Assembly: GCA_023213315.1 (NCBI GenBank)
Contig: JAKCPI010002588.1
Coordinates: 1 to 64,000, forward strand
Source of the DNA: Euborellia annulipes
Taxonomy: Eukaryota > Arthropoda > Insecta > Dermaptera > Anisolabididae
Length of the DNA stretch: 64,000 nucleotides
Reading direction: 5' to 3'
This document shows positions 35,831 through 48,100 of the stretch, in pieces. The translations under genes and the position numbers were made by a program. Numbering within the stretch: the first letter of the stretch is position 1; each line of letters begins with the position of its first letter. The notes beneath the pieces are model-generated. The model saw only the letters and a list, made by a program, of their open reading frames with translations. It made no database searches and had not been told where the DNA came from.

Positions 35831-36212
35831 AAAACAGATAAAGATAAGAAAGTAGAGAGATTTATGATTTTCAGGTTTGAGAACCATTCTAGAAGAATTT
35901 GGTATAGTTTTTAAGATATTATAAGGAATGATGTGGAAATGCAGTAACACGAGGAAGAAAGAAGAATCTATAATAAAAAAGTTCAAAATCCAGAAAAAAA
36001 TGTGGATTTGTAATTAGGTGTTCCCAGTCATTAAATATCATTTTAGGATATAAATAAAATAAAGAGCAAATTAATTTATGTCAAATAGAAATATCTCTAC
36101 ATTGATTTTTTTTCTCAAAAGGTCGCCTTAGCAACTATATTGAAACATCAACAGTTTGCAATTGGAAGAAATATATTGTGAATGTGATATTTTACTATTT
36201 TTAATTTAAAAA

Positions 36213-39200
36213 ATGGCAGGGGGTAGGAAGAAAAAGAAGAAGAAGAAGGAGCCTCCACTTGAACCCGAGGAAGAAAGAAGAATCTATAATGAAAAACTTC
36301 AAAATGCGGAAAAAGATTTGGATTTGTAAAAAAAAAAAAATATTTAAATTTATTAATTTTAAGAATTTCTTATTTTACTGTAATGTTATACAGAATGCAC
36401 AAAATAAATGCTGATAAAGAAAAAGAGTATGCTGTTGAACTGAATAATTTTAATCAACTAGAAACAGATCGAAATGATGTTATTGAGTTTCTGCAAAGAA
36501 GTTTGGATAGAACTCTTGAACAACTCAGTATACTTCAAGAGCAATTGAAAATTTTGTTAAAGGTAATTTTATTTTAATTAATTATTAATTATTTTATACA
36601 TGCTTTTATGTATATTCTCATTTTGCCCTTGAAATCTTTTGAAGCACACTATTAAAATATGAAATTGTTAAAATAGTTATTTGGAACAATATTTGTAAAT
36701 AACTGCCAGTGGAATAGGAATAAGAAATGAAAACAGATAATTTTATATTACGAAACCATCGAATTAGAAGCAAAAAATCTCTAAATGGCATTTATAATTA
36801 CCAAAAATGAAAATAAGTCACTCGTGGTGGGCTAATAATAATTATTATGTCATAAGACATGACATTTTGGACATCTATTTGTCGTGATGATGAATGTGAT
36901 CGTAACTCAAAAGATCGACAAATTAATTGGATTTTTTATTCATTCAATTTTTTTTTTAATCCCTCTCCTTTTCACTTTCTAATTAAACTACTAAGTCATC
37001 ATCGTCTACTCATCGAATATTACAAATATTTGGAGCACCTTGTTAGAGGAGAATCAACCTTGGATATTCTATTTACACATATATCCGAATTTTTTTAATT
37101 TTAGGCTAAAAAAAAACATAAGAAATCGCATTAGAAGTTTTTACAAATAACCTACCTAATGAGAGGGCGAAAACTTGCGATCAATAAATATATTTGTATG
37201 ATATAAATAATTTTTTTGAAATTTGGTTATTTTAAAAAATCAAAAACTAGATTAAAAAGTCTTGATATAATTGGTTTTGTAAATTATTTTCATGATTTGT
37301 TTTGTTATATGGTTTGGAGAGAGATCGTGGCATGTATGGATGTATGTCGTCAGCTGTCAGGATGGCCGAGCGGTCTAAGGCGCCAGACTCAAGGATACCT
37401 TGCCATGTGTCACATGGCCTGAGCAATTCTGGTCCTCTCTGAGGGCGTGGGTTCGAATCCCACTTCTGACACATTTTTTTTTTTAGGAAAAAGAAGAACA
37501 AGATGCTCGGCATGCTGCAAAAATAGCCAGAATGGAATTGGAATTTAAATTGATGAAAGAATCATTACATTCTGAAATTCAACTTTTAGGTAAACATGAT
37601 TCCTTTTAAAAAAAAAATTATATTTATTTAAGGATGTTTGTATGTCATAGGCAGAGGGGGGTTTTGGTAATTCAACCCCCAAAGGGACCTGGTAAAATGT
37701 AGTCAGTATGGTGTTATTTTTTTTAAATAGAAATATAGCTAAAGATGGTCAAAATATTTAATTCAAAAGTGTGGAGAAAGGCCATAGTGTAATTAGAAGA
37801 TGGTAAAATAAATAGAAGCTCGAATTATTTTTCAACTTGATAATGTTTCGGGTACTAAACGTCACCCATCTTCAGGGCAAAGGGTGGTCAAGTTTTTTCT
37901 TCTAAATAAATACTTGAACTATCAGGATCAGGAAGATATATGGCAGCCAGCAAGTGATAAAGAAACTATGTGATTATCGTAGACATTTCGGGATCACGTC
38001 GATCCCATCTTCAGGACGTGATTCCGACAGCCAGCAAGTGATAAAGAAACTATTTGATTATCGTCGACGTTTCGGGATCACGTCGATCCCATCCTCAGGA
38101 CGTGATCCCGAAACGTCGGCGATAATCAAATAGTTTCTTTATCACTTGCTGGCTGCCATACATCTTCCTGATCCTGATAATTGCCACTCAGCCATCGAAA
38201 TTCTTCTATAAATCCTTAAAGAATTTTAACACCAGTTTAGCTTTATAGAGAGTTCTGGGTCTATTGCATAAAATGATAATAAATGAATAAAAAAAAAATA
38301 CAAAAAACTGAACGATCCCTGACAACGAAGTTAATAAATATTGTGATTACAGAGGGTAAATTATCAGCGATGGAGGAATTTAGATTGCAGCGTGAAGATC
38401 TTATAAACAAATTCAAAATACAAGAAGATGATCAAAAGAAGCAAGAAGAAAAACATAAATTGGAGATTTATGAATTAGAGAAGAAATTAATTATAAAAAG
38501 AAATCAGTAAGTCGTAATACTAAAACTTTCCATATATTCAATTTCATTGATGGGAAGTTATCATTTATCAAGTCTTATTAATTAATAAAATATAAATGTT
38601 GAATTGAAATGTATAAATTATATATACCTTATCTTAATTTTTTAGAATAAAAATCGGCATTGATGAAACATTGGAAGAATTGGATCAGGATCTCGAAGCA
38701 TCAAGTAAATTGAGAATAACTGCAACAACACACACAATAGTTAAAACTAATATTCGATTAAATAATGAGGTATGTGAAATAGGTTGGGTAAAAAAAATGA
38801 ACTTAACATCTATTTTCTCCTATTCTAAATAAGCTTTTTAATTGATGTTTGAAAATAATGTCTAGATTAAGTTGGACAATGTAATTCCCAGTTGTTTGGT
38901 CTACTGTTTTTTTTTTTCAGATAGGATTTTGATCGGAATCCTTTTTGCTCTCTCGACTTAGGATCTGATCACTAATCCTTTATGAGGGATTAACAATCCT
39001 GGATTTTTGCGATCCTTCTCAAAGGATTTCTAATCCTTTAAAACTTTATTTTTCAAATTGGCAACTCTGCTCTGAAAGTTCGTTAATTTTGGTCTAAATC
39101 TTTCATCGAAAAGCCTCAAAATGTACAAATTTAGATGTTTTCGGCATGTGATTCGGCAATTTCATTTGAAACTGGATCGGATTTCTCGATCGCAAGTCCA

Positions 39201-42098
39201 GATCGGATTTTCGGATCGCGGATCTGGATCTGGAACAGAGATCCTTTTTCAAAATCGTCCGAACTTGCTGGATTGCTGGATGCGTTAGCTAATCCTTTTT
39301 AAAGGATTTTGCCCATCCATGTCTATAAGTTTATACAATTTTGTGAACTGAGGATGATCAAGGATGTGAAATAGTCGCCCATCAGATCCGTTTTTTTTTT
39401 AAATTGGGCCTAAATGCAGTATAAATCCGATATTCTGGATCAAATCAAGGATTTTAAGTCTGATTATGTTATGTTATGGTAAATTTAAAAAAATGCTTTA
39501 ATGTCAAGAAAAGAGGCTGTTTTTTCAACAATTCTTGTTTTTTTCATTTACTTGTTTTCCTTTTGATGAAAGCAGGTAAATGGAAGAAACCCTCCTCCAA
39601 ATTTCATACCAATTCCGAAATACACGAATCGGGTCTAAGAATTTAGATACAAAATAATTGCGATCATATCCATCCCTGGATGAGGAGATATCCTGCTCGA
39701 AATATCTACAATTAATTCATTCCATTGCCGTTCATAATAGCCTTAGATGAGGAACAGTTTTGACTATTAATCCGGGGATTAGTGACAAAATTAAGTTTGA
39801 ATGAAAAAATTTAGACAAACAATTTGGGTACCGTACAGTGTTTAATGTCCAGATATTTTTTATAAATATTATTGAGATGATAAAAATCTTTCATTAAATA
39901 TAAATCCCTTTATATATAAAATGATCTCTTTATAAAAGTAAACGTGAAAAGATTTATAAGAATACAGTAGGTATTAATATAATAGGTTAAATTTAAAAAG
40001 ATTTTTTTTATTTATACTTACATTTGATAAAAATTATATTTATATGATGTAAATTCATTTTTAATTGTAATGTAAATTAACTTTTAATTCCACTAATAAT
40101 ACTTGAAAAAAATGCAAACGATTTTATAAGAAGCAAACAATCGGGAGGGAAAAAGGCGGAAAAAGATAGGTGAAGGAGGGAAACCAAGGCTTGGAGGGAA
40201 ACAAAGTAAAAGAGCGCCTTTTCACCTATCCTAAAAGAGCGCCCTATTCAAATCCTATTCTAATTTGTAAATTGCTTTTGTGTAAATATTTATTAACAAT
40301 TACTATTATTTCTAATGCATTATAAATGAAGACCCAAATTTAATTTAATTTTTTCTTTTTTATAGATGGAAAAAATGATGTACAAAGCTGGAAAACTCAA
40401 TTTAGAGAATACAAAATTGAAAAATTTGGATTATAATTTAAGAATGATGAAAGAAATGCTGGAAAAGCAAATATCATTTGTTTTAAAAAAAAATGAAGAA
40501 AACACTAAAAAATTAGATAAAATGTCAAAAGAAATTTATGATATGAATTTTAACAAAATAGAGGCATATCGAGAAAATGAACGAAATGCAGGTCTTATGA
40601 AATTACATGAAAAAAATCTTAAAGTCTTAAATGAAGGGAAATTAAGTATTAAGGAGAATGCCGAAAAAATAAGGGAAATGAACGAAAATAATTTAGAGCT
40701 AACAAATGAAATTAATCTAATGTTTGTAAGGAAAAAGCATCTTACAGAAATTATAAAAAAAGCGAGAGATTGGGTTGAAAATATTATCGATTTCGAGAAA
40801 ACAAAACATTTGGATGATAATTTGGAAGAGATATTGGATTATCGTGCTATATATTTGGAAAATGTTCTTGAAATTCTCATGTCGGCGAGAACGATTCCAA
40901 CTCGAGAGAAGTAAGTTTTATGAAATTCTTTTTATAACTGACTATTAGCTAGGGCCCAAAAAAATCTAACAGTTGCACAAGCACATTAGAGCGCAGTTTG
41001 ATAGGGTAGAACTCATGGCTTAAAAAAAAGTCCAAAGTGACTCGTGCCTTCAAATTTCTTTAGCAATTTCACACGTGAGGGACAAGAAGGCCATTTCTAT
41101 AGAAATGGCCTTCTTGTCCCTCATGGTATACCATGATCTAACATAAAACTGTCTTGTTGTGCTTTTGAACGCTCCACATAATATTGAATACGTCATTTTT
41201 TGTGAAAAATTTTCAATATATTTGCATAAAAACGACAAAATTCTTGTGAGTTTATTTGTAAATAGATGAAAACTTTCAAAAAAACCTAAACCAATTCTAT
41301 AGGGGCCCTCACACTAGGCAAAATTTTCAAGTGGTCGCCTTTGTGCAAATATATTGAAAGTGTGGGAGAAATTTTATACAAAAAATGGGATATTCAATAT
41401 TTTGTGGAGCATTCAAAAGGTTTTGAAGCATGAGACCGCAGTATGAGAGGGCTGACAAAATTTGCGCAATATTTCCAGGGACGAGAGCTACCTGGAGATC
41501 ACACTTTTACAAAATATTTATTTTAAAATAGTGAAAACTAATGTATTAAAAAAATACATTATTTTTATTCTCTTTTTTCAAATTCCATTCTCTTTCTTTT
41601 AGACTCTCAGAATTGGCAGAACCTCCAGTTTACCGAACAGGCAGTTTAGGAATAATTTCTATTGCCATGCCTGGTGAAGCAGCAAGTCGAATCTCGTCTA
41701 TTTCACCCTCAATTTTAGGTTCTATCCCATCAGAACTTCGTGTTTGCGAGGAGGAAGAAATAGAGATCGAATCAATTCCAACAAAAACCGACCTTGGATC
41801 GTCAAAATCTTCATCTACTTGGATTCTTGCTTCTTCTGGTACAGTTCCTCTAAGTAATTTAACTCCATCTCTGATTTCGATATCTACAATAGAAGAATTA
41901 CCAAGCACCCAGTCTTCATCTCGTCAAGATTTACTTGACGAATTAGCGAAACAAATTGGATTAAAAGAAATCTTAGAAGAAGAAGAAGAAGAAGAAGAAG
42001 TAGTAGAAGAGGAAGAGGTTGAAATAGAAGAAATCGTAGAAGAGGAGGAAAAAGAAGCTCTTTTAGATGAATCTTCTGATGATTTGTCTGATCTATAG
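36213..42098 (+). CDS. CFAP157: cilia- and flagella-associated protein 157, 7 exons
   Basis: Exons 36213-36325, 36394-36562, 37487-37589, 38353-38506, 38646-38769, 40366-40910, 41603-42098 join in frame to 567 codons plus a stop. The protein starts with a Lys run (MAGGRKKKKKKKKEPP), is coiled-coil over most of its length, and contains NDVIEFLQRSLDRTLEQLS and GKLSAMEEFRLQREDLINKF. These correspond to CFAP157 blocks of the form IVAFLKRTLNQ and GGKLAALEEFRLQKEEV. The last exon is Ser/Thr-rich and ends in an acidic run (LEEEEEEEEVVEEEEVEIEE). CFAP157 is a basal-body/axonemal protein needed for normal sperm flagella in mice. An AATAAA signal is at 42,182-42,187. Length is close to the 520 residues of the human protein. 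Intron 5 (1.6 kb) has a GGATCC-motif repeat. Confidence 0.88.
37356..37471 (+). tRNA. tRNA-Leu (CAA) with a 33-nt intron
   Basis: Acceptor GTCAGGA with TTCTGAC (one G-T), discriminator A at 37,471, box A GATGGCCGAGCGGTCTAAGG, anticodon stem CCAGA with TCTGG, anticodon CAA at 37,390-37,392, long variable arm as in Leu tRNAs, and a perfect T-arm GTGGG TTCGAAT CCCAC. The intron is 37,394-37,426, one base 3' of the anticodon. tRNA-Leu(CAA) genes carry an intron in many animals. It appears functional. It lies on the sense strand in CFAP157 intron 2, and 11 T (37,474-37,484) follow as Pol III terminator. Confidence 0.95.
37472..37486 (+). terminator. Pol III poly-T terminator that doubles as a 3' splice site tract
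   Basis: CA, 11 T, AG. The T run ends the tRNA-Leu unit and is at the same time the polypyrimidine tract of CFAP157 exon 3, which begins at 37,487. No other pyrimidine tract precedes that AG. Confidence 0.8.
37832..37876 (-). ncRNA. hammerhead-ribozyme-like motif (copy 3)
   Basis: Minus strand: CCTGAAGATGGGTGACG, loop, ACCCGAAACATT. Stem II is GGGT with ACCC. The cleavage triplet ATT fits NUH, but no stem I is evident. Confidence 0.45.
37944..38111 (-). repeat. 84-bp tandem dimer, each unit with a hammerhead-like core
   Basis: Units 37,944-38,027 and 38,028-38,111, both beginning CAGCCAGCAAGTGATAAAGA, differ at a few bases. Each carries on the minus strand CTGA(A/G)GA, T, GGGATC, GACGT, GATCCC, GAAA(C/T)GTC (37,982-38,015 and 38,066-38,099). 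In unit 2, CGTC before CTGA pairs with GACG after the triplet. An inverted copy of the arm follows to about 38,160. Tandem hammerhead units are known from retrozymes and Penelope-like elements. Confidence 0.65.
38926..39310. repeat. degenerate GGATCC/GGATT-motif repeat in CFAP157 intron 5
   Basis: Short motifs (AGGATT, GGATCTGG, TCGGATC) recur many times without fixed period, for instance AATCGTCCGAACTTGC and GATCGGATTTTCGGATCG. No open frame. It resembles the GGTTCGG-rich repeats at 4,860-5,200 and 21,141-21,494 in style, not in sequence. Confidence 0.45.
41050..41460. repeat. foldback repeat in CFAP157 intron 6
   Basis: A perfect palindrome of about 46 bp (GAGGGACAAGAAGGCCATTT and its inverse) is centred at 41,100. 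Further out, GCTCCACATAATATTGAATA (41,171) is matched inverted near 41,390. It is probably a composite foldback element. Confidence 0.55.
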
Positions 42099-42187
42099 TA
42101 TCAGATTACAAGTAGTTTCAAGTTTCCTTGAAATAGATTTTATTAGGCACTTTAGATTCAAAAAATACAAGTTAAAAAAGTAATAAA

Positions 42188-42606
42188 TTAAAAATTTAGC
42201 GTTGTAAATTTATTTATATTAATGCATGTTAAAGTTCTATTAAATTGTTGATTTCTTGTTTGTTAAAAAATTATTAGCGAGATATATGATTCGTGCTGCT
42301 GATCCCTGGGGTTGGAACTATGCTATGGTGTAGGTTTATTAGGGGGATTTACAAAGAGATGGATAACCAGAATGATACGGTAACTAGCAGAGAGAAAAAT
42401 GTGTGAAAATGATCACTTCCAAAGAATAGATGACAGTAATGTAAAGGAACAAGAGCAGAATTGGAAAAATATGGAAATGATTACAACCTGCTGTTTTATA
42501 ATAATAATAAGATTAATTGGGTTTAAAAATCAATAATAGCTGGTATAAAAATTAATATGGACGATTTTATGCACGAAGGAACCAAATCTGAGTTAGAGGG
42601 CATTTC
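42188..42606. other. intergenic DNA between convergent CFAP157 and NOP53
   Basis: No gene seen. A hAT-like element begins at 42,607. Confidence 0.4.
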
Positions 42607-43440
42607 CAGGGCCGCAGACAGGGAGGCCAGGAGAGTCTATATCCCCGGGACCCAGGCCCTTTGCGCTCCAACCTTAAAATTCTAATAAAAAATAATTTTC
42701 ATTGTTAAAACTTCAATTAAAATACAGAAATTTTTTTTCTGAGGGGGCCCGGGTCCTTTAAGCTCAAAGCAAGTTTGATATTTTCCACGTCTCAGAATAG
42801 CTAAAAAAGCAGATTTCAGTGTCTAATTTTCAAAAAAATTTCCACACCCTCGGACTACCCCGGAAGTCGTCTGTCCAGGCCTCAATAAATTATGGAAACC
42901 CTATGTTTAGGAAATTTTGAAAAATTTTTAAATAACTTTTTTATTTAAATAAATAATGCCCGCTATGTATAACTGTTTCAAAAATTGTATCAAAACTGTG
43001 TAAATAAAGGGTCGGACTAAGCCGAGCGCACAACTTTGCCCCCTAATGGTCCGATGTTTACCAAAAGCTTTTCAGTTCTTGACCTTTACCTCTAGTTTAT
43101 GTGTGCAAAATTTCAAAACAATTGAGTGAATAGTTTTTGAGTTTTCGTTGACGAAAAATATTACCACAGACATACACACAGACACACAGACATCATTCCA
43201 AAAACTACTTAAATTGATTCAGGGGACCTCAAAACGCATTTTGGCAGCTTCAGAAAAATTTCGATTTTTTTTAACGATTACATTAACTTTACCTGCCCAA
43301 CCTACGGTTAATGGGCAAAGTTAAAAATTGTTGGCATGAAGGCCACAATATAGCCTTTTACTTAGCCTAGAAAAAAAAAACTAAGGGGGGGCCGTATTAT
43401 TAAGTAGCCCCGGGGCCTCTCAAGTATGTCTGCTGCCCTG
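42607..43440. mobile_element. hAT-like element, 834 bp, with a nested repeat
   Basis: The ends CAGGGCCGCAGACAGGG and TGTCTGCTGCCCTG are inverted, flanked by the exact duplication GGCATTTC (42,599-42,606 and 43,441-43,448). Inside lies copy B of the GGGTCGGACTAAGCCGAG repeat (43,005-43,326). No transposase. Confidence 0.75.
43005..43326. repeat. dispersed repeat GGGTCGGACTAAGCCGAG, copy B
   Basis: See copy A at 28,419. The CAACTTTGCCC near the start and GGGCAAAGTT at the end are inverted, suggesting a DNA-type element. Confidence 0.65.
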
Positions 43441-43542
43441 GGCATTTCATTTGCACAATTGTAAACAAAACCAATCTCAATTTTTTCTTGTTTTATACAA
43501 GAAAAGTGCTTGGAGTAATAATGTTGTGATTTAAATAAAGAG

Positions 43543-43728
43543 TAGAAAAAAAGCCGAGCAACTAGGTTTATTTCTTTATTGGAGAACCCAGAGCGACGTT
43601 TCGGTCGACAATGCGACCATCTTCATGGCTAGAGTTTAGCCATGAAGATGGTCGCATAGTTGACCGAAACTCTGGGTTCTCCAATAAAGAAATAAACCTA
43701 GCTGCTCGGCCTTTTATTTTTCTACTAC
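43543..43728. mobile_element. palindrome with a hammerhead-like core in each arm
   Basis: Arms of about 88 bp (AGTAGAAAAAAAGCCGAGCA ... GAACCCAGAGCGACGTTTCG) meet at AGAGTTT. The left arm has, on the minus strand, TGAAGATGGTCGCATTGTCG then ACCGAAACGTC; the right arm has the plus-strand counterpart but lacks the GTCGC just after GAAAC, so its cleavage triplet is deleted. One arm could at most be active. Confidence 0.65.
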
Positions 43729-44246
43729 GTATTGATTCAGCTATTCACCTCGCTAACATTAAATAAAGAGGTAGAACTTCTTTTTCCCTACAAGATGGCG
43801 GTCTTATCTCAATTTCGTTCCTCTATGCATAACATCGTCCATATATAGATATAGTTTCCCTGGTGGATCAGACGCTCAATTCAAAATATTGATTAAATAG
43901 TGAATTTAAAAATAATTGGCCTTTTGGTCTTCTATACTTGTTTCAATTGTAATATGTTTTAGAGTATTTAAAATAAGTTAAATATTTTTAATTTTATAAA
44001 ATAATTAAGTTTATATCAACTGCCAGAAAATTAGGAAGTTACCAGGTTTATTCTTTCTAATTTTCTCTCAGTTAATATCAATATCTCAGTTAATATTAAT
44101 TCACTTGGTCTGTTTCAAGAATTAAGTTAATAGTGTTTTAAAAATAAAAAATATTTCAAAATATGAACATAAATTATTTATTCTGCTATTATCAAACGAA
44201 AGTACTATTTTTAATAAGAAGGTAATTTTTAAACTCAAGTGATTAG

Positions 44247-44746
44247 CATGGGCGTAACTAGGGAATTCCGTTGGGAAGCTATGGGACCAGCCATCCTCCG
44301 GTGGGCCTGTAAGGCCCCAAATTGTTCTCCTTAAGTGGTGTTGCTGAAGTTGGTATTTATGAAAGAAAAACGCTAAATTTTCAGCACATTTTTTTTATTT
44401 GTTTTCAAGGTGATATTTTCAATTACTTCCGAGACCTATCGGCCCCCCTTACATTTAAAACTCTTGGAAGCGACCATTTGGATTAATTAATAATTGCTGA
44501 ACGTATAAGATGGTCGCTTCCAAGCGTTTTAAATCTAAGGGTCATACGTGGAGAAGGAGGTGAAATCTACTGAAGGAGTGCCGATTGGTCTACAAAATAT
44601 TTGGAAATATCACCTTGAAAACTAATAAAAAAATTGCTGAAAATTTAGCGTTGTTCTTTCATAAATCAGGCCCCATATTGTCTCAATTTTTCATGGGGCG
44701 GGGATCCTTCTGGAGGAGGAGCCGGGAAGCCCCTAGTTACGCCCAT
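44247..44746. mobile_element. inverted-repeat element with CATGGGCGTAACTAGG ends
   Basis: The left end CATGGGCGTAACTAGG and the right end CCTAGTTACGCCCAT are inverted. Long internal arms (TTTTCAGCACATTTT / GATGGTCGCTTCCAAG) give a foldback structure of about 200 bp per side. No clear target duplication. Confidence 0.6.
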
Positions 44747-45145
44747 TCTTCGGAATAAAAAATGTATAAAACATATAAATTATATAACAAGAGGCTTTGA
44801 GACCAATAAACCAATTAGTGAAAAAATATATATTAATAATTGATACACTTACAAAATTTTCGGAAATATTTTTTCGTCTTTTTGGACATAGATGTGGAGA
44901 AATTTAAAAAAAGAGCAGTATGTTGGAATTTGGCATGATTATCATTTTTGCAGTTATCTGAGTGAGAATCAAAAACAATTTGTTATTGTGAAAAATTTTA
45001 ATATCAAAGTCGAAAAATACTATAAAAGAAAATAAATTATTTTAAAATTGGTTAAAAATCTTAAATTTAATCATTTTAAGGATTAATAGGATACCGGATT
45101 TGAAAGGTATGTAAAAACTTTCTTCAATTAAATTTTTTTTTTTAT

Positions 45146-48100
45146 TTATTTGCCATTTTTAGTTCTCTTCTTTTTAAGATGAGTTTGAGTTTGCTCTTCT
45201 GGGTCGCGATGACTTCTTTTCACATATTTCTTCACATGAGGTTTAGATTTTCTAAAAAAAAAAAATAAACAATTAAGTATTTATGTTAAGTTTTTTAGTG
45301 AAATTTTCAAATCTATTAAAAAAAAAGAAATAGTTCGAAAAGATATATTTCTATTGCCCCAGTTAAGGAGCTTCAGGAGGGAATTTTGAATCTTTAGTCC
45401 GAAATTACTGAGGGGTCGTCGACATAATACGTAACGCCTTTTTTGACCGACTTCGGCTTGTCCTTCAGTAGGTCATTTAAATTTGAATTACTTATTTCAA
45501 GCATAAGGGCCTAATTCATAGACTAGAATATTTTCCTCGTAGATGAGGAGAAATCCTAACTTCAACAATTTAAAACTCAGGATATTATAGAAATTTTGGA
45601 TCGAAAATAATTTTCGTGTAACCTTTACAAGGTTCTCTTTGAACATATATAACTTTTTTTTTTTTTTTTTTAATTACTATTTGTTGAGGAGATATGCAGG
45701 AGTATCAGACATAGTGAATGTATATACATGTATATGTTATTTTTAAGTCTTTAAATTTTATATTTACCTTTGTTTGGTTCGTGTCTCAATTACATTTCGT
45801 TTTTGAAGACTGTTGAATCTCTCTTTTAAAATACTACCTTCTTCTTTGATTAATCTCAAACTTCCTTTGAGATCAGTCGGCATATTAAAATCCAAGTCCA
45901 AGGGTTTGAATTTTGTTTTACTCAATTGTTTCGCCTCTTTCTTTTTATATTCTTGAATTTTTTCTCGTTTGTTTCTTAGCATTGTTACTTTTTTTTCAGT
46001 TTCTTCAAAATCTTTATTCATAAATTTTATTCTAAAAAAAGAAAATTAAAAACAAATAATTTTAATAAATATTAAAAATTATATTTGTGTTAAAATCCTG
46101 ACTTGCAATTGCAAGAGAATAGGTAAGAAAAGGTAAATGTAGTAATGAATTTACTTGTATAAATCAGCGAGTTTTTTCTTTTCTACTTTCTGCTTTTGTT
46201 TTTCCAACTCTTGCATAAGTTGTTCTCTCAAGCGGCGACGTTTCTGAAGATTTTTCTTTTTATTTAAAGCTGGTGGATTGACAGATTTAACAACATTATC
46301 ATCCTCAGTGGGATTTAATTTTTCTTCTTTATTTTGTTCTTCAGAATTAGGAAGTCCTTGGGACATTTCCTTTAGCCAAGTTTGCTGGAATTTAAATTAT
46401 ATTTTGTAATATTATACTTGGATAAAGGAATTTTAGAGTAAGCACGGACTAGGCAGCAATGGCCGTTGATCTACATCGATATTAGAGAGTATATATAATT
46501 ATTAGGGCTCGGATTTATAGGCACTAAAAATCTTTAAAATAGGCAGGCAACTAAGCACTAAAAATTATTAAAATAGGCACTTAAAAAGGCATTTATTGTA
46601 AAAAAAGGCACTTAAAAGGCATTATTTAAGAAATAATATAAAAAATTTAAAAAATTGATGTCTTATTTTTGAAAATAAAGATAATGAGGGCGGAGGGGGC
46701 GAAGCTCAACTGGGGCACCGTTTGTCGTTCGACCTTTTTTTTTTTTTTTTAGTATTCGAATCTCGTTCGATTTTTTTTTGTCATTTTTCTCCGGATTTGT
46801 GATATAAAATGAATTGTTTATGAAATTTCAAAAAACAAGTCCAAATTGGCTATTTGAACTTAAAATAGGCAGTAAAAAAGGCATTTATAGATGAAATAGG
46901 CACCAAAACCCAGAATCGGCCAAAATAGGCATTATAGGCACTAACAAATGACTCTTAATTTATTCAGAATTTCATGAAACGTACACATATCATATTGGCC
47001 TAAATTTTAAGCCATAAATAAAAAAAAGGCAAATAGGGCGAAATCCGAGCCCTAATAATTATAGACGTTTAAAAAATTTTTATTCAACTTTTGCATCCTT
47101 GAGAAAAGAAGAAAATAAATACTATGAAATTAATAGACTATGGCCAGCAAATTGTATGGGAAAAAGACATTCCATTATATTAATTGAATCATTTATTTGA
47201 GAAAGTCACATTTTTGGCGAAAATGAGTTTTTGTAAAAAATCGATTGCTCGTTTAAGATTCATTGTTTGGTAAAGAAAAACCCAATCCAAGGTAATTGCA
47301 GAATATTGACAGTGTCTTTGATATAGTAAAAAAGAATCAGACTCGAAAAATCTTCATTTTTTGTCATTATTAACTTTTATTCAGTTTTTTTCAATTTCCC
47401 AAAAGTTGCTGAACTGTTCTTCTATTGATTATTGAAAAAGCGATTTAATTTTTAAGATAATAATATTTGAAAAATTTATATATTTACTTGTTGCTGTTCT
47501 GGTGTGACTTTTTTAAACATTTTCGTTACAACTCGATTTAAATGCTCTTCTTCTTTTATTAATTTCTTCTCAGCCTCTGTCACTTCACCTAACAATTGTT
47601 GATGATCTTTAAATGAAGGATTATATGACATGCCTGAAAAAAAAAGATTGATTGAATTTTTCAAAGAATTTTATTAATTTTGTCAAAATTTAGTTTATTT
47701 TTCGATAATTCTAATTCTAATAATAATATTGAGTAGATATTAAAGGAAGAAAGGCAGACCTGGAGGCTACGATCCCGAAAATCCAAATATAAACTAAACT
47801 CTAAATCTAATTATTATAATAATTGCCAACCTGGATGTGGAGGTTCAACAGCTGGAATGATATAAGGTTTTGTTATTTGATTTTCTTCTCTTTTCCTTTT
47901 ATAACATCCAGTATTCTTTTTTGTATGTAAAATTGTCTCCTTATCCAACCAAACTTTATCCTCTCCAAGATTATCAATAAATGTTTTATCTAAAAGAAAA
48001 AAAAATATTTAGAAAATTTTTTAATTAAAAAAATATATAAACAACGTACCCTCTACTGCCCAAATATCTTTTTTAATTATTCCCTTTTTAGGCTGGTTCT

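Larger units (their letters stand above)
34350..36212. promoter_or_regulatory. divergent ACBD5 / CFAP157 intergenic region
   Basis: The two genes start 1.86 kb apart in opposite directions. The 120 bp at 34,440-34,560, just upstream of ACBD5, are markedly richer in G+C (GGACTACGTAGCGCCGAGAT) and are the likely ACBD5 promoter and 5' UTR. The remainder contains a LINE remnant and a SINE. No TATA box can be singled out. Confidence 0.35.

Noticed and set aside
37944..38160. Regularly repeated units as a CRISPR-like array
   Set aside because: Only two units, no spacers, eukaryotic context; explained as a tandem hammerhead dimer.
41630..41908. Minus frame of 92 residues
   Set aside because: Antisense shadow of CFAP157 exon 7.
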